Assembly (NCBI GenBank): GCA_905147135.1
Contig: LR990055.1
Coordinates: 1,364,001 to 1,428,000, forward strand
Reading direction: 5' to 3'
Length of the DNA stretch: 64,000 nucleotides
Origin: Blastobasis lacticolella
Lineage: Eukaryota > Arthropoda > Insecta > Lepidoptera > Blastobasidae
Shown here: piece by piece, positions 12,901 to 20,132 of the stretch
How positions within the stretch are numbered: position 1 is the first letter of the stretch
Layout: each line of letters begins with the position of its first letter
Translations under genes and position numbers: made by a program
The notes under the pieces: model-generated
Seen by the model: only the letters and a program-made list of their open reading frames with translations
Database searches by the model: none
Told to the model about the DNA's origin: nothing

Positions 12901-15900
12901 GCAACTCGCTCGACAACATGCTCTATCATGAGTCTCAAACATGTCACAGTCATGACTTTGTGATTTGATACAAGCCGGGCGATGTACCTTGTTCGGAGTT
13001 ATTCTTCTACTTTTACTATTGCATTATTTTGTACAAAGCATTCGTCGGCCGATATCGCCCTCCCTTTCTATTCTAAGTTTAATTTGAAACGATAATATCT
13101 TGCTTGTTTTGAAAGTCATTCAAATATTTGTTGTTACGTTTGTTAATCATAAAGAAAAAAATACATAAACTGAAGCAGTAAACAAGTCCAATCAAGTCGC
13201 TCTATCCAAGTGTTGTTAAAAATAACCTGACCCCCACTCTGCAGATCAGCGTCCTAGTCCGCCACGACCTCCAACAATACCACGACATAAAGGACAAGCC
13301 CGGCGACGCGTTCTACATCCAGGCGGGGTTCGACCGCTCCGCGAAAATCACCTCTATCGGCATGGACGTCATTGACGAGTACTCGTTGTGGTTTCGCAAG
13401 GACGAAGTGTTGTACGTGGACAATACGCTCGCGAATGGGGTGCCGGGGCTGTGGCGCGCTTGGAAGTTGGACGACAAAGGCGCCAAGCGGCAGTGCGGCA
13501 CCATACCCAGCAAGTTCAAGTGAGTCACCTTTGCTGCTTTGGCTGGGCCGGGTTGCACTAACTGCGTAGGGGTGTCGAGATGTCGTGTAGTTTCTTTTGC
13601 AACTGTAGTCGCGAAGGTGGGGATGATAGTCGGGTGATTATAGGCTTCTAGTCGGTTTAAATTTAAGGTTTAGTTTCTGACAGTTAGATAAATGTTTTTT
13701 TTGTTAGATTTAGATGTATTTATTACTATTTTACAGTTTACATAATAATATTACATTGATCATCATATATCTATATAAGAAATCGTCAAAAGTTGTATTC
13801 GGAGAGAACAAGGACACATCACTTGGTGGTGGTGTGTCACACTTTTATACTTTTATTTTATTCCTTGACTTTCCATCAAAGCAAATTAATTGAAGCTTTG
13901 TAAATATGACGTTCTATACTATTTAGTGCCAATTTTTAAGAAACTTGAGGACTATTTCACCACCTGCTGATAAAGTTTCTGATAGGCTATCCAAAGGCTA
14001 TCTGTCATAGCTAACGGAGAATATCAGACACGTTTATCCGGGACATAGGTTATGTGTCAGATTGTTATCTGCTACTTTATCTGTGGTGGAACCGGACCAA
14101 AACATTTCCCAAAAGGGTTAACAATATTGATTGATTATTTAATTAGACTATTAAAAGTCTGGTTCGTAGATCCTGGGTTAATCGTAATCTTCATTACAAT
14201 TCTTCTATTTTGTAAATATTGATTTTAGTTTCAGTTAGTGCAACTCGCTAGCTAATAATTTGGTTGTGTTGCAATTTGTGGTCTGGATGCTTCTTATACT
14301 ATTTTCATTATTAACATTAACTGTAAGTAATTCATAACTAGATTCATAATTTTAGGGTTGGTTGGCTATATTTTGTCTCCTGAGTCATATAAAACTAATA
14401 CCGAACTATATTTCTTAACAGGGTAATTGTAAATAATTTTTATTTTATTTCAAACACCCTATAATCACCTTATTATGAAAACATACCGTGAGCGCACGAG
14501 TTCATGTCCATCGGGCACGAAGGTTTAAATCGAATAGCGTTAGCATTCAATTATTGAAGGCTCGATACAGCGCTATCTCACTCGGTTGCGGTTTGAGCGA
14601 GTGAGATGGCGGTATAATTTGTATAGTGGATGTATAATCCTTTCGAGTTAAACGGTCGGGCCAGATTTATTCATTTGCCAACAGATTTACACTTTTTGTT
14701 ACATTAAATATTACATGAAAAATCGTGAACACTTAAATGTAAATCCAATAACAGGCACACTTACGTTCACAATAGAATCGATCGCTCTTAATTAAAAAAT
14801 AAATCTTTATCTACCACCACTCAAATTTAACAACTAAATAATGACATTGTTAGTGTAAATGGCAAGAAGACGTATTTAGTATATTAAACAAATATTTTTT
14901 ATATTGTAATAAAGAACACAAGTTACATAGTTTGTTATGTTCCCTGCACAGTCTATAAACTATTTCATTACTACCTACATTCGTTCTGATACTTTTAAGT
15001 GCGAACGGTCTAAAATTAAGTAATCTAGCATTACGTCTGCATCTGCAGATGGACCTGGACTCGCGCCCGCATAGTAGGCATTCCCCAAATCTTTTAAGAG
15101 GCTTTAATACAAAATATTCTGGTCCAAAGTATTCTTGAATTTCTACTAGGACCATCAGCTTAAAATAAAAAAAATCTATATACCATTGAGACAATATATC
15201 GACAAACCCTTCAACATTCCACTAAGCCGCTTTGGTAATATGGGTAATACGGAAGCTTCAAAGTTCTATAGACAGCGCTGCTAATGTTTGGGGTCAATTT
15301 CATATGGAAGTAGTACTAATTTTTGTTTGGGTGGTCTTACAGTAAAATATGGGCGTTAGTATTCGTGTACGATTAAAAAAAGGATAGTACGGGCTGTTGA
15401 CTAACTTCACTCGAATAAGCATAGGAGATGGGTGATAAACAACTTCACGGTAATATCACTGACTTTTCACGAAGGAACTATGTTATGAATCACGTCAAAG
15501 CGTAATAAGGACTGAACGGAAGGGCCGTCAGTGTCGTTCGACAATAACGAATGCGGCGTAAAAAGGTACTAAAATGCCTCCGATACTAGTGACGTTAGTT
15601 ACCACCCATATCTAGTACTTACTCAAGTGAAGTATATCAAAGCCCTATTCTTATTTTAATCGTACGTAGCGAGATCTATCACTCCAAAAGCGAAGCTCAG
15701 CAAAACTCAATATTACGAGTACACGGGCACAAACTTGGCAACTTTCGCACATAGACGGCTCTGACCAAAGCCGACTTATAATTTCCAAGATTCTATACTA
15801 TCCTACATCACGCTATCGATGTATCCCAAATTCCGTGATAATGTACTACATCTGACAATCATCTGCCGGACCTTTGGCTACTGGGTAATCATCCTTTTCC

Positions 15901-18900
15901 ACCTCCACATCTTCGCTTGCTAATGTTAGAGGCTACCATATCCTAGTCCGCTAAAAGTATTCTATAATATCGGATTAGATATGTTGTTGATAGGGTTGCT
16001 TCTGTTACGGCTTCGCCATCGTGTCTTAACTTATAACATCGGATATTTAATGACCTAATACGTTAGCAGTGCCATCTATATCTCGCACAAACCACAAACA
16101 GCCAAGTCCATCCATCCACAAACCACCACACCTCACGTCCACGCATCACGCCCTCCCTTGCACCCTCCCGAGCATCTACAGTGAACATGAAGTGATGAAT
16201 GCAGGGTGGACGAGATCCTGCGAAGGTCCATGGGGTCCTTAGACAGCGAGGCCCAGAGGAGGGCAGTTACCACTGCCAGGCGGTCCTTCTTCAGACGCAA
16301 GAAGCACCGTGATAGCAAGGAGTTGGCCTCCTTCTCGAATACAGAGCTGGGGTGTTGGAGCGACTCAGGGACGCTGTCGGATGATGCCCCGATAGTGTCC
16401 TACCTGAGGGTAGAACGGTTGCATTGTGAGTATTGTATTGGTTGTTTATTCATACTTTGAATGGATAAGTGAATAAAGGAATTAAATATATTTATTTACA
16501 CATGCCCATAGAACAACACAACAAAATAATTGTTAAAGCATTTTGATGGAACTCTATGACAGGATCTATAGCAGCGACCACGCAGGGTTGATAATAAATA
16601 ATTAATAAATAAATACATTAAAATAAATCGTGGACAAATTCATACAGCGCCATCTAGCCCCAAACTAAGCAAAGCTTGTATTACTGGTTTTAGCTAACTG
16701 ATACGAGTATATGTTTTTTAAAATACATACTTGTTATACATAAAACACCCAGACCCGTAACAGAAATTAAAATTCATCATTTTTAATTTCTGCCCAGCCG
16801 GGTATCGAACCCGGGACTTCTTGCGTGGCTGACTGGCATGTTGTCCACTGAACCAGTCGGGTCGTCGTGACATTTAATTTGTATTCTAAAACTGTTTGAA
16901 TGAGGGTGTTTGTGATTCCAAAATACGAGATGACGCTGCTGAGGCGTAAGTCCTGCTGTGTGTAAAATGGAGTTATGTCATTTGCTAGAACGAATCTATC
17001 AGTTTACATCTGTCATGTCTATCCAATAGCACGACAACATTTTGACAGCAGACCTTACTATAGTTCATTCGCGATAAGAAAATAGCGAGTCATCGTTGTC
17101 CGCCGGGCCTAGCCTTGCCTCTCGACCAGCAACAAATTAGAAAGATAAGTTTACAGTAACCAGTTGACGGTTACTGTGAACTTATGTACGTAAAAGTGAA
17201 CATTTACGTAAAAATGAATACCTCGCCGGTTATATACTAGACTGGCTGCTAAGCAAAGGGATATCCTTGACTTTGTTTTTAACTTGAGCCAATTAAGTTG
17301 ATATTTATCCATTAATCAACTTCACTGCGAAAACACCATTAGTCACCATTTCCTTAACGCGAACGAACTATAGCCCTCATCATCGTTCTAAACTCACTTC
17401 ACTCCCGGTAACTCCGACCGCACTAACCTCCCCGTCCTCCCGACAGACGGTACCCACCGTCCCGTGGTGGTGATCGGCCCCCTCTGGGAGTGCGTGGTGG
17501 CGCGGCTGACCGCCGAATGGCCGCACGTGTTCGGGCGGGTTCGCGCCGAGCCTGTGGCCGTGGCGGGGGCGGCGCGGGCTTTACAAAAGGGGACCCATCT
17601 GGAGCCAAGGCCGAGAAGGGATTCGACCCATTTGGACTGGATACCGTTGCAGGCGATACGGGATATGGCGGATAAGGTAAGGGCTTTATTAACAGCTTCC
17701 CTGCCTACCCCACCTGTGGGACAGAGGCGTGAGCCTTGAGTATGTATGTAACTTTCGACGAAAAAGAGGGGTTATAAGTTTGTGTATTTGTGTATCTGTC
17801 TGGGGCATCGTAGCTTCTGAACGTATGGACCGATTTCAATGCTGTTTCTTTATTTGAGAGCCAGTTTAAACGAGATGATTCATAGCTTTGTTTCATTACA
17901 ATCGGGTCAGTAGTTAAGGAAATATTTTTGTAGGCATACAATTACGTTAGATTGAGACTAATGGTCGTCTTCAACGGTCATAAATTCGTTGCCGGACGTC
18001 GGAGTCATGCTACACAGCTTAGACTACGACAACCGCGCGTCGGCCAACGGCATTCGACGCTTACCTCTCCCCTCGCCGTAAATCAGCGGCAAGTGTTTAG
18101 AACAAAAACGTGCCTAATCGTTCAGCACTAGTTAAATGAGGGTACCGTTTTCGTGCTCACCAGTGGGCGCTACTGTCCAGTAAGACTGTCTTGTCGTCGT
18201 TCTATTGGCTTAAATAACTGTCAACTTTGAGTGTATGATTCTGGCCAATAACGCTACGTATTTTGACAACGGACCTTACTCGCCACTGTTGCTATCTGGC
18301 GGAATTTCAAAATCGCGATAGCCCTCATTGCTCCATAGTCATGATAAGCGTCCTACTATTGACATCACAGGCCTCATAATTCTGGCGTGAGTGAGACCTA
18401 AACCACAGCACCCTCTTCAATACCTCTTCATTTCCAGGGCATCCACTGCATACTAGACATCAGCGTGACTTCGATAGAGAAACTGCACAAACAGCTGATC
18501 TACCCGATCGTGCTGTTTATCAAATTCAAGTCCTTCAAGCAGATTAAGGAGGTGAAGGACACGCGGTACCCAGCGGACAAGGTGTCCGCCAAAGCCGCCA
18601 AGGAGATGTACGAACATGGACTGAAAATTGAGAACGAATATAGGAGTTACATATCGGGTAAGTATTTTTTTCAAAGGCTGAAATTATGACGATGATGTTG
18701 TTTTTCAATACTACTCAGTGACAAACGAGCAGACATCCCACTTGGTGCGCGGTAACTGTCGCCATTATCATCTACGAGTCATGCATTTAGGTTTCATAGA
18801 ACAAAATGCAGAACTATATAGTTGGAGATGAAATTAAAGATAAAAAATGTAAACACACAACTGTCAATGTCATAGAGACTATCCAGGGGTATAAAACCTT

Positions 18901-20132
18901 TGGTTTGCATAACCAAATGGCTATGCATCATGCTCACTTTTCAGTGTGCTTTACAATGGCTGGTAATCTTTCGAAAACGAAACAAATCGATTTACCCCCA
19001 TTTATGGAATTAATTTAAAGAAACTATTAGTCCAAGAACACTAGTTACAAAAGTCCAATATTAGAAAGAAGTGGCCGCCATTTTGAATCTTATATTATTT
19101 TATGTATTATTATTTGAGAAATTAGTTAAATATGTCTCGGCGTCGGTCAATCCCTTACTTTCCAAGCCTTTGAAATAATGTACTGTAACAACGAACCAAA
19201 GGTTTAGATTTTCTTACCATTACCAGCGTCATAAATGAAATCTACTCATATTTTATTGAAACAGCACAAATATGTAACAAAAAAAACATAGTTCCCTATT
19301 TAATTCAGTAAAATATTTTAAAATATTCATATGATTTTATTTCATTTTGAATTTAATAATTTTAATCAATATTTCAATGATTTTAAATAATCCACCACTT
19401 GGGTTTTTTTTTATAGTACCAACCCATTTGTTTACATTTTTGATCTTTAATTCGATCTCATACTATAGGTGCGTTGTCACTGCGAGGACTAAGATGAACT
19501 AAGAGGAACACAATAGTGGCAATATTGTTGCTTGGCAGCAGAAATAGATAGGCGTTGTTATTCACCTAGGTGGACACCAATTACGAAATGGTGAGCAGTT
19601 ACCGTACCTTTTGGACGCTTACAATACTAAACCCAACCCCTACAGGAAGCTCTTTCCCAATCTTAGTGTGCGTGACACAAGTTTCTCTCGGACCGCATAG
19701 TGTGCGACCAATTTGGTTCTAGTTTTCCTGCTCTTTCTTCTCGACTTTGTTCGGCTGTTAACTGTAAGCTCAGAACAAATAATAAATAGAAATGGCTGTC
19801 AATAGTGATGGCCGGTTTCGTAAACAAATGTGCCACGACGTAGCTTAGTTAGAAATAGTCCTAAGCCTAGTTTGGTTATTAATGTGTGCAATTTGTACTA
19901 TACCGTGTACGTACACACAGTATGGCGTAGTTTTGCGTGCGTCAGTATGTTGTTCGCAAGATTCTGTTTTTATTTCCTATTTGGTCTGAGGCTGTCATAT
20001 ATCAACACAACTCCCTCCCCCACAGCGGAGATCCCGGCCGGCGTGAACATCGCGTATATGTGCACGCAAGTGAAGGAGGCCGTCGAGGACGAGCAGAACA
20101 AGACCCTGTGGGTGCCCGCCGTGCAGGCCTGA
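837..20132 (+). CDS. dlg5: Discs large 5 (DLG5) MAGUK scaffold, C-terminal 1226 residues in 14 exons (5' part outside window)
   Basis: Joining 837-916, 1336-1466, 3396-3509, 4223-4319, 6368-6451, 6899-6995, 7961-8034, 10604-10667, 10924-12809, 13245-13519, 16205-16425, 17447-17676, 18438-18657 and 20026-20132 gives one uninterrupted frame of 1226 residues ending in TGA. The domain order is partial PDZ (residues 1-64), low-complexity linker, PDZ (660-741), PDZ (803-884), SH3 (about 896-968), basic hook (about 980-1000) and guanylate-kinase-like domain (about 1043-1192). This order, the ARRSFFRRK hook, the SH3 phrase VLYVDNTL and the C-terminal EQNKTLW are what I know of DLG5. DLG5 acts as a cortical scaffold at cell junctions, binding partners through its PDZ domains; its kinase-like domain is a pseudo-enzyme. 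Every junction is GT-AG with consistent phase. Introns hold many repeats. The frame stays open beyond the stop (see 20133-20945). Confidence 0.93.
917..1335 (+). other. intron with nothing recognised
   Basis: AT-rich sequence ending in a strong C-rich polypyrimidine tract (about 1314-1333) before the acceptor. No repeat or gene was recognised in it. Confidence 0.6.
1336..1466 (+). CDS. dlg5: dlg5 visible exon 2: PDZ, second half
   Basis: The exon starts after CCCCCAG and ends before GTGGGT, leaving two bases of an Arg/Ser codon. It encodes INNRSLEGVKSVSEAM and then TLTVLRPLF, the second helix and last strand of the PDZ begun in the previous exon, followed by a short Cys-containing tail. Confidence 0.9.
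1544..1675. mobile_element. Short hairpin MITE
   Basis: The two halves of this 132-bp stretch are inverted copies. The left half reads TACCACCTATCTCCGATAGT and continues with GCCGCCATTTTG; the right half carries CAAAATGGCGGCGTACTATC and ends GGAGATCGGAGGTA. The middle (GCAAG...CTTGC) also pairs. Non-coding, in a dlg5 intron. Confidence 0.6.
1786..2050 (-). repeat. Interspersed repeat C, inverted copy
   Basis: The copy starts with the inverted tail ATCATCATCACAGCCC, runs through CAGTCCACTGCAGGACC and the phrase GATCTCCACGCTTGGCAGG, and ends near GTAGAATA-type sequence about 260 bp on. The same unit recurs at 3120, 29022, 38352, 53937 and 57737. The tail of ATG/GAT triplets in the forward copies suggests a 3' end of the RTE-LINE type or a SINE mobilised by one. 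Open frames across it are by-products. Confidence 0.7.
2110..2215 (+). repeat. SINE B, 3' fragment
   Basis: Contains the phrases ACACAAGCTTTGCTTACTTT and GGGGCTAGATGGCGCTGTGT and ends in TTTATTTATTTA repeats. It matches the 3' half of the SINE B copies at 16583 and 54393. The tRNA-like head is missing. Confidence 0.65.
2216..3119 (+). other. intron stretch without recognised features
   Basis: AT-rich intronic DNA. Reading frames here are short and have no coding character. A short piece near 3025-3075 (TTGTGATCACGCGTATGAGG, then GGTCTGCCTTGACCA) resembles the end of SINE A but is too short to assign firmly. Confidence 0.5.
3120..3382 (+). repeat. Interspersed repeat C, forward copy
   Basis: Runs from the GACCGGCAGACTAGAATAGC head through GGGCAGCAGCGTTTTCC and CCTGCCAAGCGTGGAGATGA to the tail GGGCTGTGATGATGATGATG. 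It lies immediately upstream of the acceptor of the exon at 3396, so the tail forms much of the region just before that splice site. Confidence 0.75.
3396..3509 (+). CDS. dlg5: dlg5 visible exon 3: Ser/Gly linker
   Basis: The acceptor is CCCCACAG and the donor GTGAGT. It completes a Ser codon and encodes STRCADCESRLRRGHSG, a short Ser/Gly run and an acidic end (HDDDP). It leaves two bases of a Pro codon. CADC and the CC upstream are possible metal ligands, but no known finger is recognised. Confidence 0.88.
3543..3806 (-). pseudogene. LINE ORF2 C-terminal remnant, antisense in dlg5 intron
   Basis: Read on the minus strand this encodes 87 codons with LNRLRTQVGRCKDSLAKWGF, then RCDCGAPSQTMEHLLSCPLC. 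The pattern of a basic NRLRT segment, KWG, CxCG and TMEHLLxCPLC is typical of the Cys-rich tail that ends the reverse transcriptase ORF of jockey-like and related LINEs. No reverse transcriptase core is nearby, so it is a 3' fragment, inserted opposite to dlg5. Confidence 0.6.
4223..4319 (+). CDS. dlg5: dlg5 visible exon 4: linker
   Basis: The acceptor is CTCCCCGTAG and the donor GTGAGT. It encodes SPQFDRECFQVPFNHKVL, then RGQYYSPAPPPIE, a Pro/Tyr-rich linker between PDZ domains. It ends in phase 0. Confidence 0.85.
4821..6170. mobile_element. PIF/Harbinger-like MITE carrying a minisatellite
   Basis: The left end CACCCGGTTTCTGAAACGCT is matched exactly, inverted, by the right end AGCGTTTCAGAAACCGGGTG, and pairing continues into TGTCAA/TTGACA. 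TTA flanks both ends (4818-4820 and 6171-6173), the duplication of PIF/Harbinger elements. A second pair of inverted segments lies inside: GGGTTTCTGAAAGGCC near 4909 against GGCCCTTTCAGAAACCC near 6080. No transposase is encoded. The centre holds a GGTCCTGG-type minisatellite (5410-5900) and a scrap of another repeat (5208-5340). It lies wholly in one dlg5 intron. Confidence 0.7.
5410..5900. repeat. GGTCCAGGTCCTGG minisatellite
   Basis: About 80 degenerate repeats of a six-base unit (GGTCCT, GGTCCA, GGTTCA) with a looser 18-24 base period. From about 5815 the strand sense flips to ACCAGGACC-type units, so the array is partly inverted. Long apparent frames on the minus strand here (Asp/Leu/Gln-rich) come from the repeat and are not genes. 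Confidence 0.85.
6240..6300 (+). repeat. LINE 3' tail (family E) scrap
   Basis: Contains ACCGCTTACCATCAGCTGGG and TCGTTTGTCACTGCGTAGCA followed by A-rich sequence, matching the copies at 27880 and 59115. It lies just upstream of the acceptor for the exon at 6368. Confidence 0.5.
6368..6451 (+). CDS. dlg5: dlg5 visible exon 5: linker
   Basis: The acceptor is CCTATTTCAG. The donor GTTTGT is weak, but the phase match to the next exon supports it. It encodes 28 codons including NMHPGYKVQKHEYIDFLTNA. Confidence 0.82.
6899..6995 (+). CDS. dlg5: dlg5 visible exon 6: linker
   Basis: The acceptor is TTTGTCCAG and the donor GTGAGA. It encodes KLPIEPPLMSPFDNRYVYHL, then AASSQGKIHQER, and leaves one base of a Gly codon. 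Confidence 0.87.
7066..7172 (-). repeat. LINE 3' end (family D), inverted fragment
   Basis: Starts TATACCACTAAGGTGGCAAA, continues GCCTGCCTGATGGTAAGCAG and TATGGACGTTTGCAATACCA. This is the reverse complement of the last hundred bases of the longer copy at 61665-61902. Confidence 0.65.
7173..7960 (+). other. intron stretch without recognised features
   Basis: AT-rich intronic DNA. The reading frame that leads into the next exon (from about 7798) is only an open intron extension; the acceptor at 7959-7960 defines the exon. Confidence 0.5.
7961..8034 (+). CDS. dlg5: dlg5 visible exon 7: basic linker
   Basis: The acceptor is CTTCGCTCGCAG and the donor GTCAGT. It completes a Gly codon and encodes TWDMIRGKIEAVTGRSKSKD, then KQNK, a strongly basic stretch. 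It ends in phase 0. Confidence 0.87.
8035..9202 (+). other. intron stretch without recognised features
   Basis: AT-rich intron. I see no repeat or exon that I can support. Short frames near 8682 and 8914 lack coding character. Confidence 0.5.
9203..9545 (-). repeat. SINE A, inverted, near full length
   Basis: Read on the minus strand it has a tRNA-like head (GGTGCCCTAGTGGTTGAGGT, B-box-like GTGTTCGAATCC), then ACATAACTC-type and CATCGTGATGAAGCC body phrases, and ends in ACATTAACGC-like sequence. It is one of about fifteen copies in the window and lies antisense in a dlg5 intron. Confidence 0.8.
9955..10045 (-). repeat. Short interspersed repeat fragment
   Basis: CATCCTCACGTCGTAAGCCG followed by TTGGCT is shared with 48686-48735. 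Both copies give the antisense peptide PTAYDVRM. It is a repeat fragment of unknown class. Confidence 0.5.
10604..10667 (+). CDS. dlg5: dlg5 visible exon 8
   Basis: The acceptor is AACCCCGCAG and the donor GTGAGT. It encodes VPESDAIAELDSVIDSYHGK and T, an acidic helix-like segment, and leaves one base of an Ile codon. Confidence 0.87.
10924..12809 (+). CDS. dlg5: dlg5 visible exon 9: long linker, PDZ, most of next PDZ
   Basis: A very large exon of 1886 bases, from acceptor TTATTTTCCAG to donor GTGCGT. Residues 249-658 are a Ser/Pro-rich, probably disordered linker with recurring SLDF/SLDY/SLDH motifs (SPHSLDF, SSLDFVT, PSSLDHS) and Tyr-rich pieces. Residues 660-741 form a PDZ with the binding loop PLGI and GVFVSTVYDNSLASKVGLQV, then GDQLLEVCGI. 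A Ser/Gly/Asp-rich spacer follows. Residues 803 onward start the last PDZ with the loop LGIS, GIFVHSVGKDSPAHKAGL and GDQILEF, completed in the next exon. It is much more GC-rich than the flanking introns. Confidence 0.95.
12810..13244 (+). other. intron with nothing recognised
   Basis: AT-rich intron ending in ACCCCCACTCTGCAG. The frame open from the previous exon simply runs on to a stop at 12879-12881. Confidence 0.6.
13245..13519 (+). CDS. dlg5: dlg5 visible exon 10: end of PDZ and SH3
   Basis: The acceptor is CACTCTGCAG and the donor GTGAGT. It encodes the last PDZ strand (ISVLVRHD), then an SH3 from GDAFYIQAGFDRSAK through FRKDEVLYVDNTLANGVPG and LWRAWKL to IPSKF. The SH3 has an insert (SIGMDVIDEYSLW) where I recall a shorter loop in vertebrate DLG5. 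It leaves two bases of a Lys codon. Confidence 0.94.
13520..16204 (+). other. long intron, mostly unassigned
   Basis: About 2.7 kb, AT-rich. On the minus strand, 14850-15194 is open and gives a Cys-rich peptide with GECLLCGRESRS and VYRLCREHNKL. This resembles the C-terminal tails of LINE ORFs, but I cannot place it in a family. A small inverted repeat (CTATCTCACTCG near 14571, CGAGTGAGATGG near 14598) surrounds a short loop. Confidence 0.45.
16205..16425 (+). CDS. dlg5: dlg5 visible exon 11: SH3-GK hook
   Basis: The acceptor is GATGAATGCAG and the donor GTGAGT. It encodes VDEILRRSMGSLDSEAQRR, then TTARRSFFRRKKHRDSKELA and a Ser/Asp-rich piece ending SYLRVERLH. The ARRSFFRRK block matches the basic hook I remember between SH3 and kinase-like domains of DLG5. 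Confidence 0.93.
16583..16868 (-). repeat. SINE B, inverted, near full length
   Basis: Read on the minus strand it opens with a tRNA-like head: A-box-like TGGTTCAGTGGACAACATG and B-box-like GGGTTCGATACCCGG. It continues CTGTTACGGGTCTGGGTGTT, then AGCTTTGCTTAGTTTGGGGC and TAGATGGCGCTGTATGAATT, and ends in TTTATT repeats. It is the best reference copy of this family in the window. The head is not a functional tRNA: the acceptor stem does not pair. Confidence 0.75.
16869..17446 (+). other. intron stretch without recognised features
   Basis: Mixed-composition intron. The part near 17000-17110 (CCAATAGCACGACAACATTT, GACCTTACTATAG, CGCGATA) resembles 18200-18330, so an unnamed dispersed repeat may be present in both introns. 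Confidence 0.45.
17447..17676 (+). CDS. dlg5: dlg5 visible exon 12: guanylate-kinase-like domain, first part
   Basis: The acceptor is CCTCCCGACAG and the donor GTAAGG. It encodes YGTHRPVVVIGPLWECVVAR and on to LDWIPLQAIRDMADK. The position of the P-loop reads GPLWECV instead of GxxGxGKS/T, so nucleotide binding is not expected. This fits DLG5, where the domain is a protein-binding pseudo-kinase. Confidence 0.93.
17745..17935 (+). repeat. Dispersed repeat F
   Basis: The phrases TCTGTCTGGGGCATCGTAGC, GACCGATTTCAATG and GATTCATAGCTTTGTTTCAT recur, diverged, at 56045-56235. Non-coding; class unknown. Confidence 0.55.
18438..18657 (+). CDS. dlg5: dlg5 visible exon 13: guanylate-kinase-like domain, second part
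   Basis: The acceptor is CTTCATTTCCAG and the donor GTAAGT. It encodes GIHCILDISVTSIEKLHKQL, then IYPIVLFIKFKSFKQIKEV and a helical end to EYRSYIS. The phrases HCILDI and IYPIVLFI are the conserved core strands of the DLG5 domain as I recall them. It leaves one base of an Ala codon. Confidence 0.94.
18658..20025 (+). other. intron with repeat scraps
   Basis: An inverted fragment of LINE tail E lies at about 18715-18820 (CAGTGACAAACGAGCAGACA). The rest is AT-rich with no supported gene. Open frames running into the next exon from 19830 and 19937 are intron extensions. Confidence 0.5.
20026..20132 (+). CDS. dlg5: dlg5 last exon up to the conserved stop
   Basis: The acceptor is CCTCCCCCACAG. 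It encodes AEIPAGVNIAYMCTQVKEAV, then EDEQNKTLWVPAVQA and TGA (20130-20132). The EQNK-x-LW-x-PA ending agrees with the C-terminus I know for DLG5, so this stop is the ancestral one. The base after the stop is C, the leakiest context for UGA. Confidence 0.93.

Noticed and set aside
14850..15194. 114-codon minus-strand Cys-rich frame in a dlg5 intron
   Set aside because: It resembles a LINE ORF tail but lacks enough landmarks to call it.
16790..16868. tRNA gene on the minus strand
   Set aside because: A and B boxes are visible but the acceptor stem does not pair and the sequence continues into the SINE B body, so it is a tRNA-derived SINE head. The same holds for SINE A heads.
19830..20132. 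Separate gene starting at 19830 and ending at the dlg5 stop
   Set aside because: The frame before 20026 is intronic, AT-rich and ends at a strong CCCCCACAG acceptor; only the last 34 residues belong to dlg5.
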